Below are positions 1 to 9,637 of a DNA stretch of 64,000 nucleotides, piece by piece. Position numbers and translations under genes: made by a program. A model generated the notes under the pieces. The model saw nothing but the letters and a program-made list of their open reading frames with translations, had not been told where the DNA came from and searched no databases. How positions within the stretch are numbered: the first letter of the stretch is position 1; each line of letters starts with the position of its first letter. The DNA is from Flavobacteriaceae bacterium NBU2973 (lineage in GTDB: Bacteria > Bacteroidota > Bacteroidia > Flavobacteriales > Flavobacteriaceae). Where the stretch lies: positions 1 to 64,000 of the forward strand of contig JAOEIQ010000013.1 of assembly GCA_026162565.1 (NCBI GenBank), given 5' to 3'.

Positions 1-502
1 CTGGATCTTGCGTACCAGTTACCACCCAAGAACAGGTATTGTTATCAAAGGTTGCCGTTTCCCAACATTCTGTAGCAGGCTCTGGATCTTGCGTACCAGT
101 TACCACCCAAGAACAGGTATTGTTATCAAAGGTTGCCGTTTCCCAACATTCTGTAGCAGGCTCTGGATCTTGTGTACCAGTTACCACCCAAGAACAAGTA
201 TTATTATCAAAGGTCGCCGTTTCCCAACATTCCGTAGCAGGCTCTGGATCTTGCGTACCAGTTACCACCCAAGAACAGGTATTGTTATCAAAGGTCGCCG
301 TTTCCCAACATTCTGTAGCAGGCTCTGGATCTTGTGTACCAGTTACCACCCAAGAACAAGTATTATTATCAAAGGTTGCCGTTTCCCAACATTCCGTAGC
401 AGGCTCTGGATCTTGCGTACCAGTTACCACCCAAGAACAGGTATTAGTATCAAAGGTCGCCGTTTCCCAACATTCTGTAGCAGGCTCTGGATCTTGCGTA
501 CC
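1..502 (-). repeat. 81-bp coding tandem repeat (27-residue Cys/Trp motif)
   Basis: Six full 81-bp units begin at 1, 82, 163, 244, 325 and 406, with a partial seventh to about 502. The array continues past the left edge. On the minus strand each unit encodes 27 residues containing CWETATF, SWVVTGTQ and DPEPATE, with two Cys each. Units differ mostly by synonymous bases. Units 3 and 5 share one variant pattern (tgtgtacc, aacaagtattatt, ttccgt) and units 4 and 6 another, which suggests a 162-bp duplication. It is part of the M14 protein tail and would form a stalk or adhesive region. Confidence 0.9.
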
Positions 503-3500
503 TTGATTCTCCCATTGACATGTAGAATTATTATAAACATAATTATCCCAGCAATTAATAGGAGTAGGAGCATCTTGTTGTGTGATAGTTACAGTTGCGT
601 TGGCAGTATCAGTATTATTATTTGTATCTGTAACTGTTAATGTAACAGTATTATTTCCAAGATTACTACAGTCAAAAGATGTTTGTGATAATGCTAAAGA
701 AGCAATCCCGCAATTATCTGATGATCCATTGTTAACATCTGAAGGTGAAATAGTAGCGTTACCAGAAGCATCTAATTGAACAGTTATATTTTGTGCTACA
801 GCATTAGGATTAGTGTTATCTACTGCAATTGTAATATTAAAAGAAGCTGTTTCAGTATTTCCATAATCATCTGTTACAGAATAACTAATTAATGTTGTTC
901 CGTTAGGAAATAAATCACCACTATTTAATCCAGTTGAATCAGTTCTGTTTACAGTTAATGTGGTATCGCAATTATCTGTTGCTGTAGGATCTGTCCAAGT
1001 AGGATTATTGTTTCCGCAGGAAAGAGATATATCACTAGGAACATTTTGGAATGATGGTTTTACTTGATCTAATACAGTTACAACTGCAGTACAAGTATCT
1101 GTTTGACCTTCGTCATCTTGAACGGTTAAGGTTACATTTACAGGATTACCAATATCATTACAATCAAAAGAACTGATATTAATACTGTAATTAATAATTC
1201 CAACATCATCTGTTGAACCTCCATCGACATCAGTTGCTATTATTGTTGCATTTCCTGAACTATCTAATTGTACATTAATATTTTGACATACAGCAACTGG
1301 TGGAGTAGAACTTGGTGTTGCTTCAGCAGTAATGATAACTTGATCAATGTAAATTTGATCGCCATTACCGCTAGCACTACACTCGAATCTAAAACGAGAA
1401 TTATTAGCAAAATTATATGTAACATTGTCAAGAGTTATGATATCTGAATCAAAAGTTCCATTTGTAAAATCTGTACCAACAACATAAGTACCAATTCTTT
1501 GCCAAGTTGTACCATCAAAAAAATCTAAAAAGAAATCTTCATTTACCTCAAAACTGTTTGGATAATAGTGGAAACTAAATTCTACTGAATCATAACTTGT
1601 TAAATCAAAAGCTTCAGATGTTACTGTAGACGCAGCACCAGAATCATCTCTAATTTGTAATGAGAAATCGTTTTCAAATGAAAATGTGGTACCATTTGCA
1701 GATTCAGAATATCTAAAAGTATCAATACCTCCTAAAGTCCAACCATCTAATCCAGTTTCAAAATAACCTTCATGAAGCGTTACTGTATTAACTGTTGAGA
1801 AATTAACCAATGAACTATAGCTTGAAGAACTACTTGTACAATTCGATCTTACCTGTACTTCATAATTGGTCCCGGCAGTTAAACCAGTAATATTATAACT
1901 ATTTGTTAATAAGTTAGTAACTTGAGTAAATGGTGATGTTCCTACCTCTCTATATTGTAAGTCGTAAGTCGCTGAAGGTATATTATCCCAACTTACTGTA
2001 GCTTGAGTATCTGTAATAGCACTCACTGTAACATTTGTTGGAACACTAACTAAACAAGGAGTATCAGCAGTTAAATTAATTTGATCAATTGCCATATCAC
2101 TAGTGAATCCAGGACCAGTAGTTCCTGAAAAGCGTAATCTAATAATTTGGTTATCATAAAAACTTAAGTCTATGTTTTGTTGTAACCAAGCATCTCCTTG
2201 ATTTGTTTGTTGCGCTCCTGATAATGTATTAAGCGTTGTCCAATTAGCTCCATCATCTATAGTAACGTCTAGACGTAAACTTCCCATATCAGTTCCAAAC
2301 ATATGATAATAGAACGATAAATTTGCATTTTCAAATCCTGTTAAATCGATACAAGGACTCAAAAGATTTACAGTAGCATTAAAACCAACAGCATTTGGAT
2401 CTGTTACAGCATTTGGATCAGATGATTCTAAATAAAAATATTCTTGTCCACCTGTAAAGTCATCAGTTGGTCCAGTTCCACCTGAAGCAGTTCCGTTTGC
2501 ATTTAAAGTCCAATTTCCATCATCTGCTGTATCCTGAGTCCAAAGACCTGCACCATTATCCCATGTTTCAGTATAAGGAAAAGTAGAAATTGATGGTCCA
2601 GAACAAGGAGGAGGAGTAGGAGCTGTTGTGAAATTTGTAGAACTCGTATAACTTGATGTTGCATTAGTACAGCGAGTTCTTACTTGTACTTCGTAATCTG
2701 TTGAAGCTGTAAGTCCAGTAATTGTATAATTATTTGTTGCGATATCATTTACTTGTATAAATGTAGGTGCACCAATTTCTCTATATTGTACATCATAGGT
2801 AGCTGATGGAATATTATCCCAACTTACCAGAGCAGATACATCAGTTACTGAATCTACTGTTAATCCTGTAGGAGGGTTGGTATTATCACAAGGTATTTTT
2901 ACTTCTATAACTTTAAAGTTATCAAAAGAGAACCCTTCAAAATCTGCATTTGCATAGGAGTCTTTTCTATTGGAACTATCTGTATCTAATCTAAATCTTA
3001 AAAAAACTGTTGCTTGATCATGTAAAAAAGAGTTATTAGAGGCATCTATAACTATTTCCTCCATATTCCATTTATCTTGCGTATCGCCATCGTATAAGTA
3101 ATCAATATTGTTTTGATTTTGATCATCTGTACTAGATTTAAAAGTACTATCTCCTGCATCACTAGTTGATGAGTAGGTATTATTAGCAGTTGATGCTCCT
3201 GGCTTTGTAAGTTTTCCACAAAGTTCTGTCCAGTTAGAACCATCTGTTGATCCCTCAATAGTAACATAATCGTAGCTTCGTTCTAAATCCCATTTAGCAT
3301 GATACTGGATTAGAACTGTTTCCATATTAGTTAAATCTATCGAGCCATTTAATTGAAGCGTTTCGTTTACATTAGCATTGTAAATAGCCGTAGAATTAGA
3401 TTTATATGCACTAGTTCCTGAAAAAGCATCCGTTGTTGTTGTCCATGATCCAGAAGATATCCATCCAGTTAAATCTGAAGGATCTGCATTTGCAGATACA

Positions 3501-5338
3501 ATGACATTAGGATTGTATGCTTTTTCGATATTCGCTTCATATAATACATTATCACTAGCATAGTTATTAGTTAGAACTATTTTAAATTCAATTTTATCTT
3601 CAGCTTGAATTCCTGATGCTAGAGTGTAAGGGATGTTAATTGTTCTTTGTTCTAAAACTTGAGCTGCCGAAAAACTTTCGGTAACAGCAGATCCTATAGT
3701 GTTAAATCCAGAAATAGGTGTAACTGTTACCGTGAAATCTGAAGCTTTTTGCCCTAAATTTTCAATAGCAAAAGACAAGTTGCCTGAAGTTGCTGTAATA
3801 TCATTTTGATTTAAATCATGAACTTTTGCATACTTTCCACTAAAATAAGCTGCAAGAAAATTCATGCGCATGGCACGTTTTGAGATTGGTAAAAAATTAG
3901 AAGGTGCTGGCCAGAAACCACCATAAGTTCCTCCAGTACCTTCAGAAGATAATCCATTTTCAGGAGTCCACGCTAATGTTTCTTTACCTGAACCAACTCC
4001 TCCAGATGGTACACCATTAGAAGGATTTGTGCCACTTGGCCCTCCAAGCATCCAGTCGTTCATGTTACCACTATTTAAACTACTAATAGAGGTACTTGGA
4101 CCATGAGCATAACGATTGTACTCTGTCATGTCATGATTATATTTTGAATATTCATCAGGTCTTGGATTAGCAATGTGACCAACTCCAGCATAAGCGTGTA
4201 GCATGGCGTTTTTAAATGAGTGGTGATTCAATGCTAATTCAAAATCATGATCCAAAAAGAAATCACGCATGATTTGTGTTTCATTTTCAGAGAAGGCAGA
4301 AGTTCCTGCATATATAGCACTACAATTATCTGTAGTTGAGGATCCACCATTTCCCCAATAGTATCCTGAATTTCTATTTAAATCGATACCATCATCATAT
4401 GTACCACAACCACCAGACGTATTTCTGTTTTTACGTTGACCACCTCCACCATTTGGCGCAATAGTTTCGTTGTAAACAAAACCATCTGGGTTAAAAACAG
4501 GAACGAAATATAACGCTTGATTGTTTACAAGGTTTTGAATTGCTGTATCTGTGTTATAGTTTTCTAGAATATACCACATAAAATAAAGCATTTGCATTAC
4601 AGTAACTGACTCTCTAGAATGAATTAAAGATTGATATAGAGTTTCTGGTTCTCCAGCTTCATCAGTATCAGGATTATCAGAAATACGAAGGTAGTACACT
4701 GTTCTCCCCTCTACAGTTTGTTGTTTATTAGCTGCTATGTCTGCTTCACCAGAAACTAAAGACGCATCTAGTTTTTCTGAAATAATATTAATACCGTTTG
4801 CTATAGAGTAGGTTCTCATATCATCTAGCTCTTGCAATACCATATCGTAAGTTAAACAACCACCAAAGTCATCGTTACCAGTTCCTAAATTTGGATTTAA
4901 ATTCCAGTTAGCTGGTGTTGCCCAATCAATTTCTAGACATTCATTATATTGGCCAACATTATTAATTAACTCATTTACACTAAACGATCTTTGAGATTTT
5001 AGTTGTTGTGAAAGCGCTCTTTCATATTCTAATTCAGCTATAGCTATAGGAGCATCTTTTTTAGCTCGCTCACTATAAAATTTCTGCATATCATTAATCA
5101 AAACAGAATATGAAATGCCTTCATCATTCAATCTATCTAATTCATGATCAAATAACTCTAAAGTAATTTGATTGTTTTCGAATACTGTTCCACATGTTAA
5201 ATCTACTCCAATGTCTTGTAGTTCATGAATAACAGATTCATTAACATTGTTGATTCTTACTCTTTTATAAACTTCTTGAGAAAAAGATAATTGCACACCG
5301 GCAATTATGAATAGGGTAATAAGGGTAACTTTTTTCAT
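1..5338 (-). CDS. Secreted M14 zinc carboxypeptidase with Fn3, HYR and tandem-repeat tail (3' end outside window)
   Basis: A single frame stays open from an ATG at 5338 to the window edge, at least 1779 residues, so the gene is cut at its 3' end. It begins with a signal peptide (MKKVTLITLF..., ending LSFSQ). The M14 metallopeptidase domain shows HSRE (zinc ligands), NPDGF, RKNRN, DLNRN, an NHHSF zinc His and a TPENG catalytic Glu. Downstream come jelly-roll/MAM-like segments ending SFDNFKVIEV, at least two Fn3-like domains (SATYDVQYREIG), a HYR-like domain (DNCDTTLTV) and then the Cys/Trp-rich tandem repeats of 1-502. It is a paralogue of the gene at 5520-9095 but has a much longer tail. A T9SS sorting domain is expected beyond the edge. 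It probably acts outside the cell on peptides; the substrate is unknown. Confidence 0.85.
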   Translation of the reverse strand, partial: MKKVTLITLFIIAGVQLSFSQEVYKRVRINNVNESVIHELQDIGVDLTCGTVFENNQITLELFDHELDRLNDEGISYSVLINDMQKFYSERAKKDAPIAIAELEYERALSQQLKSQRSFSVNELINNVGQYNECLEIDWATPANWNLNPNLGTGNDDFGGCLTYDMVLQELDDMRTYSIANGINIISEKLDASLVSGEADIAANKQQTVEGRTVYYLRISDNPDTDEAGEPETLYQSLIHSRESVTVMQMLYFMWYILENYNTDTAIQNLVNNQALYFVPVFNPDGFVYNETIAPNGGGGQRKNRNTSGGCGTYDDGIDLNRNSGYYWGNGGSSTTDNCSAIYAGTSAFSENETQIMRDFFLDHDFELALNHHSFKNAMLHAYAGVGHIANPRPDEYSKYNHDMTEYNRYAHGPSTSISSLNSGNMNDWMLGGPSGTNPSNGVPSGGVGSGKETLAWTPENGLSSEGTGGTYGGFWPAPSNFLPISKRAMRMNFLAAYFSGKYAKVHDLNQNDITATSGNLSFAIENLGQKASDFTVTVTPISGFNTIGSAVTESFSAAQVLEQRTINIPYTLASGIQAEDKIEFKIVLTNNYASDNVLYEANIEKAYNPNVIVSANADPSDLTGWISSGSWTTTTDAFSGTSAYKSNSTAIYNANVNETLQLNGSIDLTNMETVLIQYHAKWDLERSYDYVTIEGSTDGSNWTELCGKLTKPGASTANNTYSSTSDAGDSTFKSSTDDQNQNNIDYLYDGDTQDKWNMEEIVIDASNNSFLHDQATVFLRFRLDTDSSNRKDSYANADFEGFSFDNFKVIEVKIPCDNTNPPTGLTVDSVTDVSALVSWDNIPSATYDVQYREIGAPTFIQVNDIATNNYTITGLTASTDYEVQVRTRCTNATSSYTSSTNFTTAPTPPPCSGPSISTFPYTETWDNGAGLWTQDTADDGNWTLNANGTASGGTGPTDDFTGGQEYFYLESSDPNAVTDPNAVGFNATVNLLSPCIDLTGFENANLSFYYHMFGTDMGSLRLDVTIDDGANWTTLNTLSGAQQTNQGDAWLQQNIDLSFYDNQIIRLRFSGTTGPGFTSDMAIDQINLTADTPCLVSVPTNVTVSAITDTQATVSWDNIPSATYDLQYREVGTSPFTQVTNLLTNSYNITGLTAGTNYEVQVRSNCTSSSSSYSSLVNFSTVNTVTLHEGYFETGLDGWTLGGIDTFRYSESANGTTFSFENDFSLQIRDDSGAASTVTSEAFDLTSYDSVEFSFHYYPNSFEVNEDFFLDFFDGTTWQRIGTYVVGTDFTNGTFDSDIITLDNVTYNFANNSRFRFECSASGNGDQIYIDQVIITAEATPSSTPPVAVCQNINVQLDSSGNATIIATDVDGGSTDDVGIINYSINISSFDCNDIGNPVNVTLTVQDDEGQTDTCTAVVTVLDQVKPSFQNVPSDISLSCGNNNPTWTDPTATDNCDTTLTVNRTDSTGLNSGDLFPNGTTLISYSVTDDYGNTETASFNITIAVDNTNPNAVAQNITVQLDASGNATISPSDVNNGSSDNCGIASLALSQTSFDCSNLGNNTVTLTVTDTNNNTDTANATVTITQQDAPTPINCWDNYVYNNSTCQWENQGTQDPEPATECWETATFDTNTCSWVVTGTQDPEPATECWETATFDNNTCSWVVTGTQDPEPATECWETATFDNNTCSWVVTGTQDPEPATECWETATFDNNTCSWVVTGTQDPEPATECWETATFDNNTCSWVVTGTQDPEPATECWETATFDNNTCSWVVTGTQDP

Positions 5339-5463
5339 TTCGATTTGGGATTATATGAAAATAGGAAGCTAATATATTATAAAAAAATGTAAAAACATCC
5401 ATGAAATGCAAAAAATATCGATAAAGTGTAACTAACTTAATTTAAAACATTGATAATCAACAA

Positions 5464-5499
5464 AATAAAAAAGGCGAATAACAACCAGTTATTCGCCTT
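5464..5499 (-). terminator. Rho-independent terminator of the 5520-9095 gene
   Basis: A 12-bp perfect stem (5471-5482 with 5488-5499) and a 5-nt loop are followed on the minus strand by a T-rich run at 5472-5464. It starts about 20 bp after the stop codon of the minus-strand carboxypeptidase. Confidence 0.85.
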
Positions 5500-5519
5500 A
5501 AATAATTTGTTTACATATA

Positions 5520-8500
5520 TTAGTTCTTAATAACTCGTTTTACTAAAACGTTATTTCGTGTTTTATTGGTTAACTTAATAAAGTAAGACCCTGATGCTAA
5601 CGAATCAAAATTGGTTAATTCAATTTGATTGTCTTTTAATGTTAAGTCAGTAATAGTCATTATAACTCTACCACTTATATCGTAGACAGACACATTCAAA
5701 CTATCATTAACCATATTATTTGATAATTGAATAGTCAATTGTTCATTAAAAGGATTTGGATAGATTTTAACATCAGTAGATTCAAAACTTGGATTGTTAA
5801 GAGTACTAACATCAGCAATAATACTAAAGTTATCAATTGATATATCTCCTTGCCAGCCATTAGTGCCATCAGAATCTGTAGTGGCACTAAATCGCAATTT
5901 AATTATTTGTCCATCATATGTGCCACTTAAATCAACTATTTGTGTTTTCCATGGATCAGCATGACTTGTATTTTGTTGTCCAGTTAGCGTATAAGAATTT
6001 AGGGTAGTGTAACTACCTCCAAAATCTGTACTAACGTCTATTGTTAATTCGCCTATATTTGCTCCAAACATATGGTAGTCAAATGAAAACATGGCATTTT
6101 CATAAAGCGATAAATCAAAACACGGACTTGTTAATCTTGCAGTTTTACTAGGGAAATTTGGATCTGAAGCTTCAATATATAAAAAATATTCTCCATCAGA
6201 AGCTAATTCTGGACCTGTATTATTAGAAGGTGTAGAATCATTATCACCTCCAGGTTCTTCTTGTTTTCTAGTCCAATCAAAATCATCTGTATCATCTTGT
6301 TCCCAACCTCCAAAATCTGATTCAAAACTTTCTGAATAAGAAGTAGCAATAGTATCAGTAAACGTATCTATAGTAGTTGTACAAGGGTTTTCTGTAGAAA
6401 AGTAGTAGGAGATTGAGTAACTAGATGCTATAGCTCCACATTTAGTAGCAACTTGAACTTCATAATCTGTGGCTGGATTCAATCCAGTTAAATCATACGT
6501 GTTAATAGTTAAGTCTAAAACGTCAGTCCATGAACCAGCTCCAATTTCACGATATCTTAAATCATAATTTGTATTTAATACGGCATTCCAATCAGCTGTT
6601 GCTGAAGTTGGAGTAATGGCTGTAACACTTAATCCAGTAGGAGGTGTAGAATTATCACAAGATGCTTGTATTTCGATGATTTTAAAATTATCGAATGTAA
6701 AACCTTCAAAATCTGCATTTTCATAGGAGTCTTGTCTGTTAGTATCATCAGTATCTAGTCTGAAACGTAAATGCACAGTGCTTTCATTGAATAAAAATGC
6801 ATTAGTAGAAGCATCAATTACGATTTCTTCCATATTCCATTTGTCTTGTGTGTCTCCATCATACAAGGCAATAACGCCATTTTGTGTGCTTGCCGAATTT
6901 TTTGATGTTGTATCTATACCAGAAGGTGTTCCAGAATAACTATTATTAGCCGTTTGTGCTCCAACTTTTGTTAGTTTTCCACATAATTCTGTCCAAGTTG
7001 AACCATCAGTGGAGCCTTCAATAGTTACAAAATCAAAACTACGTTCTAAATCCCATTTTGCATGGTATTGAATTAAAACCGTTTCCATATTTGTGAAATC
7101 TCTAGTTCCATTTAATTGAAGTGTTTCATCCTCATTTGTTCCATACACAGTTGTGCTATTGGATTTATAGGCATTTGTTCCTTGATAACCGTCAGTAGTA
7201 GTTGTCCAAGAGCCAGAAGATGTCCATCCATTTAAGTTAGTTGGGTCTGCAGTAGCAGTAAATACCACATTAGGATTATAAGGTTTCGTTATATATGTTT
7301 CTAGTAATACATTATCACTAGCATAATCGTTAGTAAATACGACTTGGAATTTAATAATATCATTTGGTTGAATACCTGAATCTAAAGTATAAGGTATGGT
7401 AATAGTTCGTTGTTCTAAAACTTGAGCAGCAGAAAAGCTTTCAGTTACTGCTGGACCAACAGTATTGACTCCTAAAACTGGAGTGACTGTTACTGTAAAG
7501 TCTGACGCTTTTTGCCCTAAATTTTCAATTGCAAACGTTAGGTTACCTGAAGTAGTTGTAATATCACTTTGATTTAGATCGTGCAGTTTTCCATATTTAC
7601 CACTAAAGTATGCTGCAAGGAAGTTCATTCGCATAGCACGTTTTGATATTGGTAAAAAGTTAGATGGTTGAGGCCAAAAACCACCGTAAGTTCCACCTGT
7701 ACCTTCACTAGATAATCCATTTTCAGGAGTCCACGCCATGGTTTCTTTTCCAGATCCTGTTCCTGAAGTTCTAGCTAAACCACTATTAAATCCAGTGTAG
7801 TTATAATTAGCACCACCAAGCATCCAATCGTTCATGTTTCCACTATTTAAGCTACTTATATATGTACTTGGTCCATATGCATAACGATTATATTCTGTCA
7901 TATCATGGTTATACTTGGAATACTCATCTGCGTGAGAATTTGGGAATGGCGTGCTAGTTCCTGGAATTCTATCAACACCTGCATAGGCATGAAGCATCGC
8001 ATTTTTAAATGAATGATGATTTAAAGCCAATTCGAAATCATGATCATCAAAGAAATCACGCATTATTTGAGTTTCAATTTCTGAAAAAGGAGCACTTCCC
8101 ATATATGTACCACTACAAGTAGAATCTGAAGATCCACCATTATCCCAAAAATATCCAGAGTTTCTATTTAAATCAATACCATCAGCATAGATACTACAAC
8201 CACCAGAGGTGTTTCTGTTTTTACGTTGTCCACCACCACCATTTGGTGCTTGTACTTCATTATATACAAAACCATCAGGATTAAATACTGGGATAAAATA
8301 TAAAGCTTGGTTGTTTACTAAATTTCGTATTGCAGCATCGTTTTCATAATTTTCTAATATGTACCACATATAATACAATAATTGCATTACAGAGGCTGCT
8401 TCCCGTGAGTGAATAAGAGATTGGTATAAAGTTTCAGGTTCTCCATCTTCATCCATATCTGGATTATCAGAAATTCTAACGTAATACATTGTTCTTCCCT

Positions 8501-9095
8501 CAATAGTGGTTTCTACATCAGTATCTGAAAATGTGACAGAAGCATCAAGTTTTGCAGATATTAAATTAGGATACAAAGCCCTCATATCGTCTAATTCTTG
8601 TAAAACCATGTCGTAAGTTAAGCAACCACCAAAAGTATTTGAACCAGATGCTAAATTGGGATTTAAATTCCAATTTTGAGGTGTTGCCCAATCAATCTCA
8701 TTACATTCGTTATGTTGACCTACATTATTAATAATTTCATTTACACTGTATGATCGTTGTTGAGATGATAGCATTTTTTCATGCTCTAGTTCTGCAAGAG
8801 CCTTTGGGCCATCTTTTATTGAACGCTCACTATAGAACGTTTGCATATCTTCTATCAAAATATCATAAGTGATTCCTTTATTAGATAATTGTTCTAATTC
8901 ATAATCAAATAGCTCAATGGTTAATGCTTCTTGATTTATAACAACACCACAAGTTAGGTCAATACCTAGTTCTTGTAGGTCGTGAATCACATTATGCGAT
9001 GGATTATTAATTTGAATACGTTTGTAAGTTTCTTGACTAAATGACAATTGAATACATAGAATTGCCATTAAAGCGGTTGTAGTAATTTTTTTCAT
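5520..9095 (-). CDS. Secreted M14 zinc carboxypeptidase with T9SS type A sorting domain
   Basis: The protein has 1191 residues and starts at the ATG at 9095. A signal peptide (about 1-20) precedes a propeptide-like region. The M14 domain (about 155-500) shows H229-S-R-E232, NPDGF at 272-276, RKNRN at 291-295, DLNRN at 308-312, H360/H361 and a TPENG Glu near 458, so all catalytic and zinc residues are present. It continues with CARDB-like and jelly-roll/MAM-like segments (FDNFKIIEI), one Fn3-like domain near 870-950 and another jelly-roll. The last 85 or so residues form a type A T9SS C-terminal domain (VKIYPNPFNEQ...GSYFIKL...VKRVIKN). Export by the type IX system and surface attachment or release are therefore expected. 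It lies in tandem with its paralogue at 1-5338. Confidence 0.92.
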   Translation of the reverse strand: MKKITTTALMAILCIQLSFSQETYKRIQINNPSHNVIHDLQELGIDLTCGVVINQEALTIELFDYELEQLSNKGITYDILIEDMQTFYSERSIKDGPKALAELEHEKMLSSQQRSYSVNEIINNVGQHNECNEIDWATPQNWNLNPNLASGSNTFGGCLTYDMVLQELDDMRALYPNLISAKLDASVTFSDTDVETTIEGRTMYYVRISDNPDMDEDGEPETLYQSLIHSREAASVMQLLYYMWYILENYENDAAIRNLVNNQALYFIPVFNPDGFVYNEVQAPNGGGGQRKNRNTSGGCSIYADGIDLNRNSGYFWDNGGSSDSTCSGTYMGSAPFSEIETQIMRDFFDDHDFELALNHHSFKNAMLHAYAGVDRIPGTSTPFPNSHADEYSKYNHDMTEYNRYAYGPSTYISSLNSGNMNDWMLGGANYNYTGFNSGLARTSGTGSGKETMAWTPENGLSSEGTGGTYGGFWPQPSNFLPISKRAMRMNFLAAYFSGKYGKLHDLNQSDITTTSGNLTFAIENLGQKASDFTVTVTPVLGVNTVGPAVTESFSAAQVLEQRTITIPYTLDSGIQPNDIIKFQVVFTNDYASDNVLLETYITKPYNPNVVFTATADPTNLNGWTSSGSWTTTTDGYQGTNAYKSNSTTVYGTNEDETLQLNGTRDFTNMETVLIQYHAKWDLERSFDFVTIEGSTDGSTWTELCGKLTKVGAQTANNSYSGTPSGIDTTSKNSASTQNGVIALYDGDTQDKWNMEEIVIDASTNAFLFNESTVHLRFRLDTDDTNRQDSYENADFEGFTFDNFKIIEIQASCDNSTPPTGLSVTAITPTSATADWNAVLNTNYDLRYREIGAGSWTDVLDLTINTYDLTGLNPATDYEVQVATKCGAIASSYSISYYFSTENPCTTTIDTFTDTIATSYSESFESDFGGWEQDDTDDFDWTRKQEEPGGDNDSTPSNNTGPELASDGEYFLYIEASDPNFPSKTARLTSPCFDLSLYENAMFSFDYHMFGANIGELTIDVSTDFGGSYTTLNSYTLTGQQNTSHADPWKTQIVDLSGTYDGQIIKLRFSATTDSDGTNGWQGDISIDNFSIIADVSTLNNPSFESTDVKIYPNPFNEQLTIQLSNNMVNDSLNVSVYDISGRVIMTITDLTLKDNQIELTNFDSLASGSYFIKLTNKTRNNVLVKRVIKN

Positions 9096-9186
9096 CAGAT
9101 TTGGGATTACATGAAATTATGCGGCTAATATAGTATAAAATCATTTAAAAAATCTATGAAATGCAAAAAAAATCGATAAAATGTAT
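9096..9186 (-). repeat. Duplicated upstream region of the two carboxypeptidase genes
   Basis: The roughly 90 bp upstream of the 9095 start closely match the roughly 90 bp upstream of the 5338 start (5339-5430). Shared blocks include atttgggatta, gctaatata and atgaaatgcaaaaaa followed by atcgataaa. The tandem duplication therefore took the promoter and leader with the gene. On the minus strand both carry TATA-rich sequence around 30 bp before the ATG, but no clear TAnnTTTG box. Confidence 0.7.
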
Positions 9187-9225
9187 ATTGTTGATAGAAA
9201 CAGAATTCTTTTTAAAAAGAAAAAT

Positions 9226-9244
9226 TGTAGCGAGACCGAGATTT
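9226..9244 (-). repeat. 19-bp copy of the tRNA 3' region (possible att scar)
   Basis: Positions 9226-9244 are identical to 9388-9406. The second copy covers the acceptor 3' strand and part of the T arm of the tRNA gene. Integrases that use tRNA genes leave this kind of direct repeat. The 143 bp between copies hold no gene, only the tRNA terminator and AT-rich sequence. Confidence 0.6.
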
Positions 9245-9347
9245 ATAGAATCTATTTTAAGAAGCTGTACAATAGTAAATCTCTAAACGCTATGCGTTTT
9301 GATTCTCTTCTTTTTAAATTTTACTTTTTAGCAAGCTAAAGTCAATT

Positions 9348-9378
9348 AAAAAAAAAGTCTCATACTAACGTATAAGAC
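9348..9378 (-). terminator. Terminator after the tRNA gene
   Basis: On the minus strand a stem GTCTTATAC with GTATGAGAC (one G-U pair) and a GTTA loop are followed by nine T residues (9356-9348). It sits 12 bp past the tRNA 3' end. Confidence 0.75.
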
Positions 9379-9389
9379 CTTTACTGCTG

Positions 9390-9463
9390 TAGCGAGACCG
9401 AGATTTGAACTCGGGACCTCCGGGTTATGAATCCGACGCTCTAACCAACTGAGCTATCTCGCC
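9390..9463 (-). tRNA. tRNA-Met (anticodon CAU)
   Basis: The minus strand folds into a complete 74-nt cloverleaf. The acceptor GGCGAGA pairs with TCTCGCT (G-U at the first pair) and the discriminator is A. The D arm is GCTC/GAGC, the anticodon loop is TTCATAA and the T arm is CCGAG TTCAAAT CTCGG. CCA is not encoded. The first acceptor pair is not mismatched and the anticodon stem lacks three G-C pairs next to the loop, so it is not the initiator tRNA. A lysidine-modified tRNA-Ile (CAU) cannot be ruled out. Position 31-39 is an A-C mismatch. Confidence 0.93.
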
Positions 9464-9477
9464 GTAAATTGAGGTTG

Positions 9478-9507
9478 CAAATATAAAATAAATACTCAAA
9501 GTCAAAA
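9478..9507 (-). promoter_or_regulatory. Promoter of the tRNA gene
   Basis: On the minus strand TTTTTGAC (-33 TTG at 9505-9503) is followed after 17 bp by TATATTTG (9485-9478). This matches the Bacteroidota TTG/TAnnTTTG pattern. The predicted start is a few bases upstream of the mature tRNA 5' end at 9463. Confidence 0.65.
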
Positions 9508-9637
9508 ACAAAAAAAGACTATAATTTTCTGCATTTTATATTTAGTTTTTTAATGGTTTTAAGGGAATTATTTTTTCAATTTGTTTTAAATCTTACTAAT
9601 TAATGTATATATTGAGCGAATTAAATTTTAAAATTAG

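Noticed and set aside
1-502. CRISPR-like array
   Set aside because: The 81-bp units are contiguous, without spacers, and keep a protein frame.
8-640. Long plus-strand reading frames over the 81-bp repeats
   Set aside because: They run antiparallel to the minus-strand M14 protein, whose frame is open and in phase for 1779 codons. The repetitive plus-strand peptides are shadows of the repeat.
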